In this document: piece after piece, positions 44,701 to 56,264 of the stretch | Layout of the letters: the number at the start of each line of letters is the position of its first letter | Position numbering within the stretch: the first letter of the stretch is position 1 | Origin: Lotus japonicus | Lineage: Eukaryota > Streptophyta > Magnoliopsida > Fabales > Fabaceae | NCBI RefSeq assembly: GCF_012489685.1 | Contig: NC_080043.1 | Coordinates: forward strand, 82,910,292-82,974,291 | Length of the DNA: 64,000 nt | Reading direction: 5' to 3' | The notes under the pieces: generated by a model | The model's input: the letters and a program-made list of their open reading frames with translations, nothing else | The model's database searches: none | What the model was told of the DNA's origin: nothing | Made by a program: the position numbers and the translations under genes

Positions 44701-47312
44701 TTGAATTTGGATGAAGATTTGAAGTAGAGAAAACAGCACTATATATTGACTGTAAGGAAATGATAAAGTTTACCCCTTTCTGCAGTTTGTCTTCAACAGC
44801 AGTGGCTCCAACAAGAATCAACTCTTTTTCCATAAGCTCTGACACTCGTTCAAGCATTGAATCTCTGTCAGCCCCAACAGTTGCTTTGGCTTTCTGAAAC
44901 TCATTGTTCCAAGCAGAGTACTCTTGCTCATCGAGCCTTCTATAAGCCAGAGCTAGTGTTCGCAAACCAGCTTCTCCATAATCATTTAAATGTCTGGTAG
45001 TAGGCTCCAAATACATTTTCCCATTCTTGGACAAACGATCAAATATGATACTGCATAACCAAGCAAGATAAAAATGGATGTCAAAATTTTATGAGATGTT
45101 GGAAATCTCTTTATGAGAGCATACATATGTTTTTTTGCTAGCTTGTTCTTTGGAAGAAGATGGTCATTATAACTCGAGTTTAAAGCTCACCAGCTTGAAT
45201 GGAATTTCAAGCTAACAGTGAGCATCATCGGCAAAAAAACAAACTCTGTAGGCTAACCTGTCAGCTCCTTTGCACAGAAGAAAAATTTTGCCCTCCTCAT
45301 CACGCACAATCACCGACATACGCTTTCTTTTACTCGTGAAATCCAGCAGATTCAAGAGTTTGTACTCCCTGTATAATTCACCCAAAAGTTCATAAACGAA
45401 GAAAGACAAAAGCAAATTTTGGAAGGTCACTAAAAACAGGTGGAAAAAAGAAAATGAAATAGATAAGCATAAGAGTTTTCACGAATGCTTACCTTTCAAC
45501 AACTTGCTCTGACTCAGAAACTCTTTCTCGTACGAAAATACTTGACTGAGTCCTCTTACAAAACTCAAAGCCAAATTCTCTCACTGCTACGAGAAAGGAT
45601 CCTTCATCAGGTGACTCAGCTTCATATGTAAAATTGCCCGTCTCCTCATTCACCTCAGGAATGGCAGTATGACAAACTGCTAATATGCGGAAAAACAGCA
45701 AAATTACATCGGCATTCGGCTCTCTCAACCAATTACCATTCATGAGGCGGTCATCTTCAAAACCAAATCCCTTTATGGCATATCTTTGATCTTCATCACC
45801 TTTGGAAGTAACAACAGTCTCCAGTTCAATTTCTTCAGATCTTTTGACATTTTTCAATGAAACTTGCTTTTTAGTCTTAGGCAAGGGGAAATTGGAGAGG
45901 TCTGAATCCAGGTCATCAATATCAGAAGCCATCTGCTTTGCAGCAGCAAGTTCAACTTCACTGGCACGCACACCATATGCAATACCAGCAATGGAGCACT
46001 TCAAAAAGTCCATCTGATTGCAGGTTAAAGTGCCAGTTTTATCAGAGAGTATAGTGTCTACCTGACCCAACTCTTCATTCAAATTTGAAGTCCGTGCGTC
46101 AGCTGGAGTCCCGGTTTCATCATCATACATTTGAATGTCTTGGTTAATAAAGGTTGCCTGTAAGACCTTCACAACCTCAATGGAAACATAAAGCGAGATT
46201 GGTATCAAATACCCATAAAGAATGAGTGCAGTAATCAGATGACTCATCCCAGCCACTCCAACTTTATGGGGATCATACTGGTACTCAATATTGTCAGGAC
46301 GTATGTACCACCACTCTGTTGTTTGGTACTTAGTCTTGATCATAAATCCTATGGAACTAATGACGGATATCAAAATAAGGACAGTGAAGAGAGTGTATAT
46401 GATATAATCCATCTTCTTTTCTACTGTACTCCTTTTTGAAGGGGATCTTGTGGCGTTCTGCATGACTTTGCTGTCATGACCGGTGAAGATGACCACCCCA
46501 TAGATGTAATCAGTGTTTCTGAGCTTAGAATCTCGGAGGAGAACTTGACTAGGATCAAGAGGATAAATCTGGCGTTCATACTCAAAGTTTCCAACAAAGG
46601 TGTAAAGATTGGGGTTTGGGTCTTCACATCGTATTGTTGCAGTGAAATCCTTAAAAGACTCATCATTATCTAGAGACAAGGTAGGCTCCAGAGATCTTTT
46701 CACCTTTAGGTTGGTCTCACCATCTAAATTCATCGTCTCCACATAGCATATCCCATCCTCATAACTTGATGCCAAGAGAAGCAAATCAGCTGGGAAAAAC
46801 TTGTCCTTTTCTACTTTCACCACATCTCCAACCATAATGTTCTGCCACGACCTGGGACCGAAGACACCATTGCCTTTATGGTGATAAACTTTCCGGCGGT
46901 TAACTTTGACATCCTGAAGGAACCTGCGTGAGTCTTCCAACGCTTCCTTTGCCATACTAAGCCCCACAACAAATGCCAAGGGAGCAATCATGCTCAGTGG
47001 GCTGAAAGGTGAAATTGGAGAGGCTGAGAGGCACGCAGCCAAGAGGAAGTATATGTTAGCGACCCTACGAAACTGCTCAAAGAGTGCCTTGGGGAAAAAT
47101 GTAATAACATTGTACTTGGTCGTGGATATATCATTCTTGCAGTAATGTAGAGGTCTCTTTTCATGGAGATGAGGCTGGTTGCAACACACCGTCCGCGAGT
47201 ACCCCGGACCTTGAAGCGGATGAGGCACATCCTCGGTGGTCGCAGGCCGAAGGCAGCCAAACGTATAAAAATTGCTCCTCCGGAGCCTCGCCCTTATCCT
47301 CCCCTTCGCCAT
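41749..47312 (-). CDS. ALA: P4-type phospholipid-transporting ATPase (ALA4/5/6/7-like flippase)
   Basis: Flips phospholipids from the outer to the cytosolic leaflet using ATP, at the plasma membrane or endomembranes, normally with an ALIS beta subunit. Ten coding exons: 47312-45493, 45368-45258, 45050-44774, 44683-44595, 44468-44384, 44291-44082, 43786-43661, 42981-42883, 42703-42512, 42411-41749. All are in phase, giving 1223 aa, normal for the ALA4-7 clade, whose MA(R/K)GRIR opening it shares. Visible features: M1-M2 (about 84-125), actuator-domain DGET (197-200, the P4 replacement of TGES), PISL in M4 (371-374), phosphorylation site DKTGTLT with Asp424, nucleotide-domain CKGAD, hinge GDGANDVGM (from 881), and C-terminal M5-M10. 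The last exon ends in a basic, Lys/Arg-rich tail. No lesion seen. Confidence 0.97.
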
Positions 47313-48433
47313 TTAGCCGGTAATTCAGCTCAAGGTCTCAGTTATTTATCTTCAGCACACACCCATATAGAAGAAAACCCAAATCTAGAATCAAAATTGA
47401 CCCTAGTCCCTGATTTGTTCTTCTAAAACCTATCAGCACATAAACATACAAATACAATTAATTTCAGCACATAAACAAATTGATCATTAGATGCATACTA
47501 CTAAATCTGCATAATATTCCAAAACAGCATATAACTTGAATTCAAACAGAGGCAATCTAAATTTATAATTGAATTTTTCTGAAACATCAAAATTCACAAT
47601 AAATATGAGACCAAAGAGGAAAGAAAAAAACAAAAGATACCCATTTAAATTCCAGGAATACCCTGACATCACAAACTTCAAAAAAACAATCTTTTTGTTT
47701 AATAAGGAAAGCAAATTCAAAAGAACTATATATAAAAAAAACCTGATACTTAATTAAGATGTGAAATTGGGAATAATGATCATAATGATAAGAATAAAAA
47801 AGAAAGTGAAGAAAATCCAACAGCAGCTACCGAGAGAGATCCTGTGACATGCTTGTTCCCTATGAGAAGTCGGAGAATTCAAATGAATGCATTGTGAATT
47901 GGTCACCTAAGAATGGTTTTTCGTGTTTTTTTTTTTTCATTTCTATTTTTGATTTGAAAATATAATGAGCAGATAAAAACAAAAAGGATGATGATCCAGC
48001 TAGAATGCATCAATGCGAGGGACAATTCATAACCAAACGCACCGAATTCAAAAGAATAATTAAATTCCACAAAAACAAAGCAGTTAGAAAAAAAACGGAA
48101 AGATGAGAAAGAAAACGCACCGAACGGGAGGGACCCCGTTCATGTCTGAGAATGAATCAATGTCTCAATGCGGCAGATTGCGAGCGAGCGAGCGCGCGGG
48201 AGAAGAAGAAGAAGAAGAAGAAGGAGCAGTATCACGACGTTATTGAATTCAGATCGAAATGTAGAGAGAGAAGGAAAATTGAAAGAGGAAAAATAGAAAA
48301 AAAAAATTAAAGTTTAGAGAGAGAGAGAGGAAACAGGGGTTTTAGGAGAATGAGAAATGAGAAAGAAAGAGACTCTCTCACACTCTCTCTCTTTCTCGTT
48401 CCTCAAATGCCAGCAATTTCCGGGGGTCCCAGA
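47313..48433 (-). other. Leader region of the flippase gene
   Basis: Donor-like sites on the minus strand (GTTCG|GTGCGT near 48121 and CTCTCG|GTAGCT near 47833) suggest a leader with two introns upstream of the ATG; acceptors cannot be fixed by eye. The region next to the presumed start (48300-48405) is CT-rich on the coding strand. A (GAA)n tract lies at about 48203-48222. Confidence 0.4.
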
Positions 48434-48445
48434 TTTATATTTATA
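48434..48445 (-). promoter_or_regulatory. TATA box of the flippase gene
   Basis: The minus strand reads TATAAATATAAA about 30 bp before a CT-rich leader, fitting a start near 48405. Confidence 0.5.
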
Positions 48446-49059
48446 AATTATTTTTTTGAAAAATTTGGAAATGTCACAGTTGTTGTTGTTTTGGGACCTA
48501 ACTTAATTAGTGTAATGCTTTTTTTGGGTGTGATGTGAGTTAGGAACAGAATACAAACGGAAGGTGGTGTTTGTTTTTGGAATGAAGGAATTGACCTGGC
48601 GAAAATGAAAAAGTAAAGTAATGGAACCCACGTTGTCTGACGTGGCGGACCCTGAACTGAGATCCAGGTAGGTGGTGGTGGCGTTGGCGTTGGCGAGGAA
48701 GAACGGAAATTGACAGCTTCGGTGCGAGTAATTGTTGCCACGTCGGTGAGGAGCGGTTATGGTGGCAGGAAATTAGGTGCGGGCTACGGGTGTACTATGT
48801 ATGTATAACCTGGAGAGAACTAGAATCTAGAAATATAAAAACTATAATAACTATAAAGCAAACAAGATAAACCTCAACTTTTTTATACTATTTCTTTTTT
48901 CTGCAATGACGTGTGTCCTCATTTTAAATAATCCAACTCCAGATAAGTGAGATGGATGAGTAATAAAGATCCCCCTTTTCAGTTTTCAAGGCAATCCTAC
49001 ATTTCAAAACTTTAATTGTTTAACATCATAAATATATTTGTTACACAAGAATATAATAT
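48446..49059. other. Flippase upstream region, no gene seen
   Basis: Contains GGTGGTGGTGGCGTTGGC-type simple text near 48670 and AT-rich sequence after 48800. No frame or element boundary is supported. The left LTR of the following TRIM-like remnant may begin near 49000 but is too decayed to place. Confidence 0.35.
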
Positions 49060-49340
49060 AAAATCATTCATGTGTCATTACCCAACCGCTTAAGCTTTTG
49101 CAATAAGTGGTTATTTAACATGGTATCAAAACCTATTCTAGATCCATTCGTTGCGAAGACTCTCGTATTTGGGCCACTTGTTGATGTTATTCCACGCTCC
49201 AGAGTCTAACCCTGAGCGTGAGGGGGTGTGTTAGAGTCCTACATTGACTAGAAATATGGTCAAACAAGTGCTTATAAAGGGTAGAGCAACGTTCAACTCT
49301 TGAGTTAGTTTTTTGGTTGAGTTAGGTCTCCCTAATTCTA
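49060..49340 (+). mobile_element. TRIM-like LTR retrotransposon remnant
   Basis: AAGTGGTTATTTAACA (an LTR end) is followed directly by TGGTATCAAAACC (49121 on), close to the initiator-Met tRNA primer-binding site TGGTATCAGAGC. A purine tract GTGAGGGGGTG then abuts TGTTAGAGTCCTACATTG (49229), which has the form of the next LTR start. The internal domain would be only about 110 bp, as in TRIM elements. The left LTR start is lost, and the right LTR is interrupted by the LINE fragment that follows. Confidence 0.55.
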
Positions 49341-50034
49341 ATAATATTCTCGGGTGGATTTGGTGGTGGCGGTGTCATATAGTTATGGATACTGAGCCTT
49401 GGGACATTAATTAAGACTGTGGTGCGTAACGTGAGGGCTGATCTGGTTACTTTCGTTTTTCTCCTAACAGACGATAGCTCATGCTTGCAACGAGTGTCAA
49501 AATAGGTGGCTCCTGGGGTAGGTTGAGTTAAGCTCAATGTTGATGGCATTTGCAATAAAAGTATGTTCGCCATTGCTTGTGGAGGTGTGATTCGTGATCA
49601 TCATGGCAAGTGGCTTAATGGCTTCTCTAGCTTTGAGGGACAAGGTGACGCTCACATGGCTGAATTACTGGGTGTGGTTAGGGGCTTAACGCTCGCGCGG
49701 AAGGATGGGCATAGGAGGGTGATCTCCGAATCAGATTACCTTAATGTGGTTGACAGCTTGGTCGGGAAGAAAACTGGGAACCTGCACTCTTGTCCAGCTC
49801 TTCTTACTGAGATTCGTTGCTTGCTGTTATATGACCCGGAGTTCAGTTTCAGTATGTGGCTAGAGAAAATAATTTCGTTGCGGATCTTTTGGCGAAGCGT
49901 GGGTTGAAGGAAAAGTGGTGCTTAACCACTTGGGCTGCTCCCCCGATTGAGATCATCTTGTTGAAGGGGTTTGGCTAGTGTTTCTGGTTTCTTTTGTTTC
50001 TTGCTTTTCTTTGTAATTTACCAACAAAAAAAAA
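49340..50034 (+). mobile_element. LINE 3' fragment with RNase H-like domain
   Basis: Plus-strand codons read VKLNVDG, then GGVIRDHHGKWLNGFSS, EGQGDAHMAELLGVVRGL and SESDYLNVVDSL. This is the RNase H-like (RVT_3) domain, with the NVDG Asp, the AE(L) Glu and the ESD Asp of its active site. The frame is broken by stops before KLNVDG and by a frameshift near 49860 (continuing as ENNFVADLLAKRG). A poly(A) lies at 50026-50034. The 5' boundary is approximate. Confidence 0.75.
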
Positions 50035-50295
50035 CAAACATAGATTAAAAAACTATTCCATCTGTTTTAAAATGAGTGTTGTTTTAGATTTTCATATATT
50101 TTATAAAATGATTGTTGTTTTATAAATTCAAGATTATTTGTCACATCTCTTCTTTCATATATATCTTTATTTAATATTGTATTTCTCACCTACCACCTTC
50201 AATTCTCATTAATCACAATTCTCACCAATCACTTAACTAATAATTATCATTTTCTTTCTTTATATAACTCAATTTTAAATATAAGTGTTTTAGTA
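50035..50295. other. AT-rich spacer, nothing recognised
   Basis: AT-rich sequence between the LINE tail and the CACTA-like remnant. Words such as TTTTAAAATGAGTGTTGTTTTAGA are repeat-like, but no family can be named. Confidence 0.35.
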
Positions 50296-50540
50296 AAAAA
50301 AAGTATTACTGACGGTCACAATTATCAGTAACTACATTCTTTATTTGTTGTATAAATTATCGAGGGTTTGAGCCGTTGGTAAATTACCCATGACTGAAGT
50401 TGTTGATAACTTAATTACCAACAGATTTGACAAAGTTGTCGGTAATAAATTACCCGGGAGCCCAATACTCACGGTTTTATAATTGTTAGTAGTGTATTAT
50501 CGATGACTTTTATAGCTTAGTCGTCATGATTCTTGTAGTG
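50296..50540. mobile_element. CACTA-type element remnant (right end)
   Basis: The right end, read on minus, begins CACTACAAGAATCATGACG, the usual CACTA start, followed by subterminal TACCGAC/GTCGGTAAT-like words. The left end shows a related GTATTACTGACGG but no CACTA. No TSD and no coding. Confidence 0.4.
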
Positions 50541-51383
50541 GTATTTGTTGAAGAATTTGAAAGAATTATGGTACATTGTAAAAAAAATCACTTTAAAATA
50601 ATGTTTTATACTTCTATTGTAATTATCAATTGTGTGTTGGAGGATGAAACTATGCTGCATATGTTTCGTGACTGTCCTTGTGTTCGTCCCTTGTGGCTCC
50701 ATTTGGTTTTGTCGTCGCGTGTGCAGGAGTTCTTGGCTATAGACCTGAAGCAGTGGATTCTCATAAATCTTGACAACAGCTTCCTTTCTCCAATCGGATA
50801 GAGTGGTGCTTCGGATTTTGGTCTCCTTCTCTGGACGCTGTGGAAAGCTCGAGCTAGCTCGATTTTTCAAGGGACTAACTCTTCGCTCCATCAGATTCTC
50901 ACGACTGTCATGCGTTTGCAACTGGATTACCATCATTGTCGAGCAGCAATGTCAGCGTCTGCTCCTGAGAGACGACGCTACGAGCAGGTGCAGATTGGGT
51001 GGTCTTCCCCTCCTAAATCGTGTGGATCATGGCTACATGCGTGTTATTTTGGAGAGTGATTCCATAGTTGCGGTGTATCTGAACAACAACGGTTGCCCTC
51101 CTTTGCACCCGTATGCTTCGTTGGTGAACCAAATCCGGGCTTGGTTTAGTCGGAGTTGGGTGGTGAAGTGTATTCATATCCGTCGTGAGGCGAACCAAGT
51201 CGTTGACTCCCTTGCTAGCATGGCTCATGAGCTCCCCCCTTGGGTTACATTTGTTAGAGGGCTCTCCTCTTCGCTGTTCAAGCCTGTTGTTGTTTGATGC
51301 TGCTGGAAGGTCTTTTTCGTGTTCTGTTCTTATTTAGCTTTCTATTTGGGTGCTAGCCTTCCTTTGTAACCAAAGAAAAAAAA
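50541..51383 (+). mobile_element. LINE 3' fragment (zf-RVT and RNase H pieces), rearranged
   Basis: EDETMLHMFRDCPCVRPLW is the C-terminal zinc-binding (zf-RVT) segment of a plant LINE reverse transcriptase. A frameshift follows (next frame SSSIFQGTNSSLHQILTTVM), then the RNase H tail (RVILESDSIVAVYLNNN, then HIRREANQVVDSLASMAHE) with the start of that domain missing. An A run at 51376-51383 is the tail. Inactive; it directly abuts the CACTA end. Confidence 0.75.
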
Positions 51384-53355
51384 TAGTTCTACCGAAAAAG
51401 TATATTCTATCAAAATATCTTTCTTAAAATACACTATACGAGATACATTCCCCGAATCCCTTTGTAGATCTGCCTCTGCCCTTATATGTTGTTTTGAGTA
51501 GCTTATGCGGATATGTGAATTTTAATTATAAACGAGTTTGGTAGAAGATTCAAACATGCGCACAAGATCTATAAGGAATGTGGACTGTTTATGAGTATTT
51601 GTTAAGCTTGATCAAATTTTAAAAATTATTTTAAATTAAAAAGTGTATTTGAATCACGTGGTTTATATAAGAATGAAGAAACTTTATCATAAAAATAAGT
51701 TTGTCATGAAATTAAGTATAAATATTATATCTTTCAAAAAAAAATATAAAGATTATTTTTTGGTGCATCGGAAAGATAAATTGCACCCGTCAGAAATTGA
51801 TTCCTGGACCTCCCCTACCCAACCCATATGTCCCAACTCCTACCACTTGAGTTATCCTACAGGGACAGAGTATAAAAATTATATCTCAATGAACAAGTAC
51901 GTTTTTTTATTATCAATTATACGTTTTTAGAATTTTTTTTAAATTGGTAAAAATAAATATTAATGTTTAAAATTGTCTTATTTCAAATGTGATCTTCAAG
52001 GATGCAATTGATTTAGCGAACGTGCTAAAGCAATGGACTAAAGTTTATAGATAAAGAAAACTATGTGCTTTGCTTAATTTTTGTTAACTTCATTTGAAGT
52101 ATCTATTTATTATGTTTGGGATCCAATTATTTAATCATGAATCATTGGTGCTGCTCCCAACATGCTTATCACCAGATTAAGTGCGGGAGCACCACTTGTT
52201 CAACTTTTCTACGCGTATAATAAAAGCTGTTGTTGAACAATGAACATACATGTTCCGAAAAATATTTTGCACACATACAAATTGATTTTAATATAAAGTC
52301 ATATAGGTTATTTTTTTTGATTGTGAAGTCATATAGGTTATTAGTACAAATAAAAAATTGATTGCTTATAAAAGGGGTTTTTAAATAATTATGACTGATA
52401 ATATTGTAATAGGTAACCGTGTAACAACATATATAGTAGCATTGTTTAGGGTGTGAGAAAAAAGAATCACACACTCTCCACCTCAACTTTATAGAGAAAA
52501 ATTGGAATAAAATATAGAAGTAGGAAATATGATGAGTTATGACATATATGTGATAAGAAAAAAAAGTAAAAATGAGATGATGACATATGACATATTTGCT
52601 GAATGAACGCATCTCATTTGAATGTTATATCTAAATTTTATTGTTAATTATTTTGTTCTGCTTAATTTTGTGGATGAAGATGTTGTTCAGTTGTTAATTG
52701 AAGCTTAACTTGTTACAATATGAAACTTAGTTTCATTCTAATTGAAACATAACCTTCTATTGTGAGAAAAGAGTTTAACAGTCAAACATGGTTAAAAAAA
52801 TACATAAATGTATTAAAAAATTGATTCATGGGGCTCTTTGAACTAACTTTCAATATTAGCCTCTGAATTTGATCAAGGAGTAAATTGCCAGAAGTGCTTA
52901 TTGTTGAATTTCACAATCGTTTTGTTAATTGAAAACAATTGTGCTCAAGGGGATTTCAAAATTAAATGCAGCTTAATGTTTCCTATTCAAATAGACATCC
53001 AATGCACTAGATATTTCCCTACTTGTTGCTTATATTCTTCTTCCCAGTAATACAAGATTCAAGGGGTGAATAGATTCATGTATTTAAATAATATGCTTTG
53101 TAATATCTGCTTTGCAGTATGCTAAATACAACTATTAATCTTGAAGGATCTCTTACTGTAGGCCTGTAGCTGATATTTGTCATTTAACATTAGTGTTTCA
53201 TCGTTTAACACTATTTGATTCTTTGATTTCTAAGTTGTTTGCTAAATGTGACATCATGCAAATGCTTATTACTTGATAGTTTCTTAGTTATAATGTAGCT
53301 AAGTCCTATTTCAATGCCTGCATCACTTAGTGTCAATTCCATATTTGTATTTATA
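51384..53355. other. Intergenic DNA, no gene seen
   Basis: AT-rich, with no frame of interest. It contains a 17-bp direct repeat around a T-rich spacer at 52296-52342. The last several hundred bases (52640-53355) have a T-rich intron-like texture leading to the acceptor-like ATTTATAG before the RING-variant fragment, so part may be that gene's old intron. Confidence 0.4.
52296..52342. repeat. 17-bp direct repeat flanking a 13-nt T-rich insert
   Basis: AAGTCATATAGGTTATT occurs at 52296-52312 and 52326-52342, exactly alike, around TTTTTTGATTGTG. A T run next to one copy makes it look like the footprint of an extremely truncated LINE insertion on the minus strand. Confidence 0.75.
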
Positions 53356-53790
53356 GGTTAAAGATCCAATGGTGATAACTGAAGAAACTACACATGTTCC
53401 TTCCAGGAAGAGACAGAATCTTCACCTAGAAGTACCCTCAAGAAGACCAGTAGAGTGTTCTCAAGACTTTGTTGCAATGAAAATTCCATTGACACCAAGT
53501 CCCACTCCTACCCCTACTCCAAATAGAGTAAAATTCCTTGTGACTTCTGGCTCTGTTGATGCTCCAACAAATATTTCACCTGGGGACTCAGCATCAAAAG
53601 GAATATCATCCATAGGCAGCCTCTCAGAGGCCAGGAGATATTGAAAATGCTACTACACCAACTCCAGAAGTTTCCTCCTTCGGCCTTCGACAAAAGCCTT
53701 CAATCTCAAGATACACACTGAAGAATAGTTGCAAGAATTATGAGTTGAAAGAATTGTTTGCGTCGGTTCATTTAACAGCAAGGTTTTGAT
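53356..53790 (+). pseudogene. Fragment of a RING-variant (RINGv) zinc-finger protein gene
   Basis: After an acceptor-like TTTATAG the frame reads VKDPMVITEETTHVPSRKR, then LEVPSRRP, IPLTPSPTPTPTPNRVKFL and VTSGSVDAPTN. This matches my memory of the region just before the RING-CH domain in a family of plant RINGv E3-ligase-like proteins; that family identity is recall, not a search. The frame stops at 53642-53644 (EARRY). A one-base shift restores GDIENATTPTPEVSS and LRQKPSIS, the expected continuation. There is no RING-CH domain or membrane segments downstream. It is a truncated, frameshifted duplicate. Confidence 0.5.
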
Positions 53791-54728
53791 TAAAAGAATA
53801 GTTGAAAGAACAAGCTGAATATATAAGATACGTACTGAAGTATAAATTGTCCTTTTCCCATCAGTGGCATGGATAAGGTTTATGAGTCACTTTCTATGAA
53901 GAGATTAGAGTCCATCCATTAGTTAGGAGAAGCAGCACATCACTCCACATCTATCCAAATGTTAACTATCAAAGAAAAGAGTTCTTCTGAAATTTCAGGC
54001 TGAAGCACTTAAAACCTTAAACATAGGATCCATTTTGAATTTACACTTTCAAAACTATAAATACACTATTTTTGAACATGGGAAGCAATACTTCTACAAT
54101 GAACATAGGGTTTAGAACATGTAATTTCTAGTATATATAACAAAGGATGAAGCATGAAAGACACACCACACAATATACTTTACTTAACATAAAATTTTGA
54201 AACAACAACTGCAAGAGAACTAAGCCCACACTGTGGAAAATCAAGCACACCTTTCATGTCAATACTAACAGGATATTATCCTTGACATCCTGTGCTCATT
54301 AACCGCAGTGAATAACAGCTCAATCAATATGCAACATATCTGCTCAACAACATCTGACAAAGAAATGCCAGAAAACATGTTGTCAGATGGAGTTAAGAGT
54401 TAATTTTAGATAAAGTAGGAGTTAAATGCTATTCTTACCTTCAGGGGCTAACTGTATCTTACTCTCAGTTTTTTTATAATTGATTGAGTTCTACTAAAAC
54501 AAAAGTGAGTAAGTTTTTGTAATGAGAGTCATGTAAGATCTATAATAAAACATGTTGAAGATTGAAAGATATTATGGTATTTTTAGCTTGTTGGTAACTT
54601 TTCCAAAAGGAAAATAGTGAAATAGGAGTTGGTATCATACCGGTTATGCAGTCATAGGAACATCGACATTCAACTACACTTTCCATCTATTTTTTTCCTG
54701 CATTAATTAACCTTAAAATTGCCCGACG
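53791..54728. other. Intergenic DNA between the RINGv fragment and the TNL pseudogene
   Basis: AT-rich, with no frame or repeat terminus recognised. The right end should contain the 3' UTR of the TNL gene. Confidence 0.4.
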
Positions 54729-54866
54729 TCAAGATTCTAACTCCAATTTGAATTTCAATGATTCGTCCACTTCACATCCCATCTCCAATGCTTGGTATAA
54801 TCCCCACTCCACTTCACTAAATCTTTGTGCCAAGTCTAACACCAATCCAAACTTCAACTTCAACTC

Positions 54867-54879
54867 CAACTCCATCTTT
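54867..54879. repeat. LINE target-site duplication, 3' copy
   Basis: Thirteen bases identical to 56252-56264; both copies read Lys-Met-Glu-Leu in the TNL frame on the minus strand. Confidence 0.9.
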
Positions 54880-56251
54880 TTTTTTGACGGAAGAAAGAGA
54901 CTGAATTTAAATAAAAACGACAAAATGTCGGATCGAATACAAGAGTTAAAACACATTGGAATACAACCAACCCAGATCACATCATCATGAGACCCCGAGT
55001 ATTTGGCCAAGCTATGAGCCACTTTATTTGCCTCCCTATAGACATGAGTAAAAGAAATTGAAGTAAAAGATGGGATCATTCTTCTAATATCCCGTACCAG
55101 TGTATCCAAGTAAGAATTATGGAGCACTTGCCTGTTGATAGCACGAATAACACCCTCAGCATCAGATTCTACACAGACTGCATCATATCCATGCTCCATA
55201 GCCAGCTGCAATCCTCGCTTGATACCCATAGCCTCAGCAAGACCAACCCCCAATTCAAAATTGCAATTCAAAGATGCAGCCAAGAGAGCCTCGCCTTCCT
55301 CATTACGAACGACTGCCTCGTTCCTCCATCTATCTTGTACCCATGCTGCGTCCACATTCACTTTAACCATCCCCAACGAAGGGGCCTCCAAATTCGAGCA
55401 GCAGCAGTAGCTTGTTTAGCAGTATTAGGAGCAACCTGTGGGTTCTGATTTGCTAATGCACGCATAGCCTGAAATTCCCGAAGCTCATCAAGAGCCGCTG
55501 TGGCAGTCCTCCTCTCATCCATCTTCTGCCCTTCAAAACACCACTTATTCCTGGCCCCCCATAGAGCATAAGCCAAAGCACTCACCTGTTCAGCATATTC
55601 CACTGGCGCGTCAAGAATAACAGCCCTAAACCAAGAGACAAAATCTTGCCTTGCTCCACCATCCCAAGAAATCCCAAGAGGTGATCCGAACCAGAACCTT
55701 TTGCTCCAAAAACACTCCATGAACACATGATCTACACTCTCTTCAACTCCATCACATCGTGGGCACCAAAGAGGGCACGATACACCCCGATTCCAAAGTC
55801 TGTGCCTCGTTGGGACAGAATTCTGGAGGATTCGCAATATGAAATGTGCTTGGCGAGGCATAATGCTGAGCCTCCACACTCTTTGCCACAGATTGGAGCT
55901 GGACGGAATTGAGGCACCAGGGGAATCCAAACGCTCCCACTCCCAAACCAGACCATCATCCCCACAAATATCCAGAAGAGGGATCTGCAAAATCTGCTCG
56001 GCCTCGAAAGGGTGAAAAGTTTTCCTCACCAACGCACTATTCCAAGTAACTGTGTCCCTGTTGATCAGCTGATACACATGAGAGATATCACAAGATGCAG
56101 GCTTTCGAGACCAAACTTTGTGCCCAGACTGAACTCGAAGCCAAGGGTCACCCCAAACCCGAATGTGTAGGCCATCTCCAACTCTCGAGAAGCTTCCCTT
56201 TTTAATAACCCAGCTAGCCTGCTGTATGCTTCTCGAAGTGAAACTAGACAA
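54880..56251 (-). mobile_element. 5'-truncated LINE inserted in the TNL gene
   Basis: The minus strand encodes SRVGDGLHIRVWGDPWL, then NLWQRVWRLSIMPRQAHFIL and CPLWCPRCDGVEESVDHVF (the zf-RVT end of reverse transcriptase). After a frameshift near 55385 comes an RNase H-like domain: VKVNVDAAW, LAEAMGIKRGLQLA, VCVESDAEGVIRAIN, REANKVAHSLAKY. An A run (T 54877-54885 on plus) ends it. The direct repeat CAACTCCATCTTT (plus-strand text) flanks it at 54867-54879 and 56252-56264. The reverse transcriptase core is missing, so it is dead on arrival. Confidence 0.93.
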
Positions 56252-56264
56252 CAACTCCATCTTT
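56252..56264. repeat. LINE target-site duplication, 5' copy
   Basis: Identical to 54867-54879, and marks the end of the uninterrupted TNL coding sequence. Confidence 0.9.
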
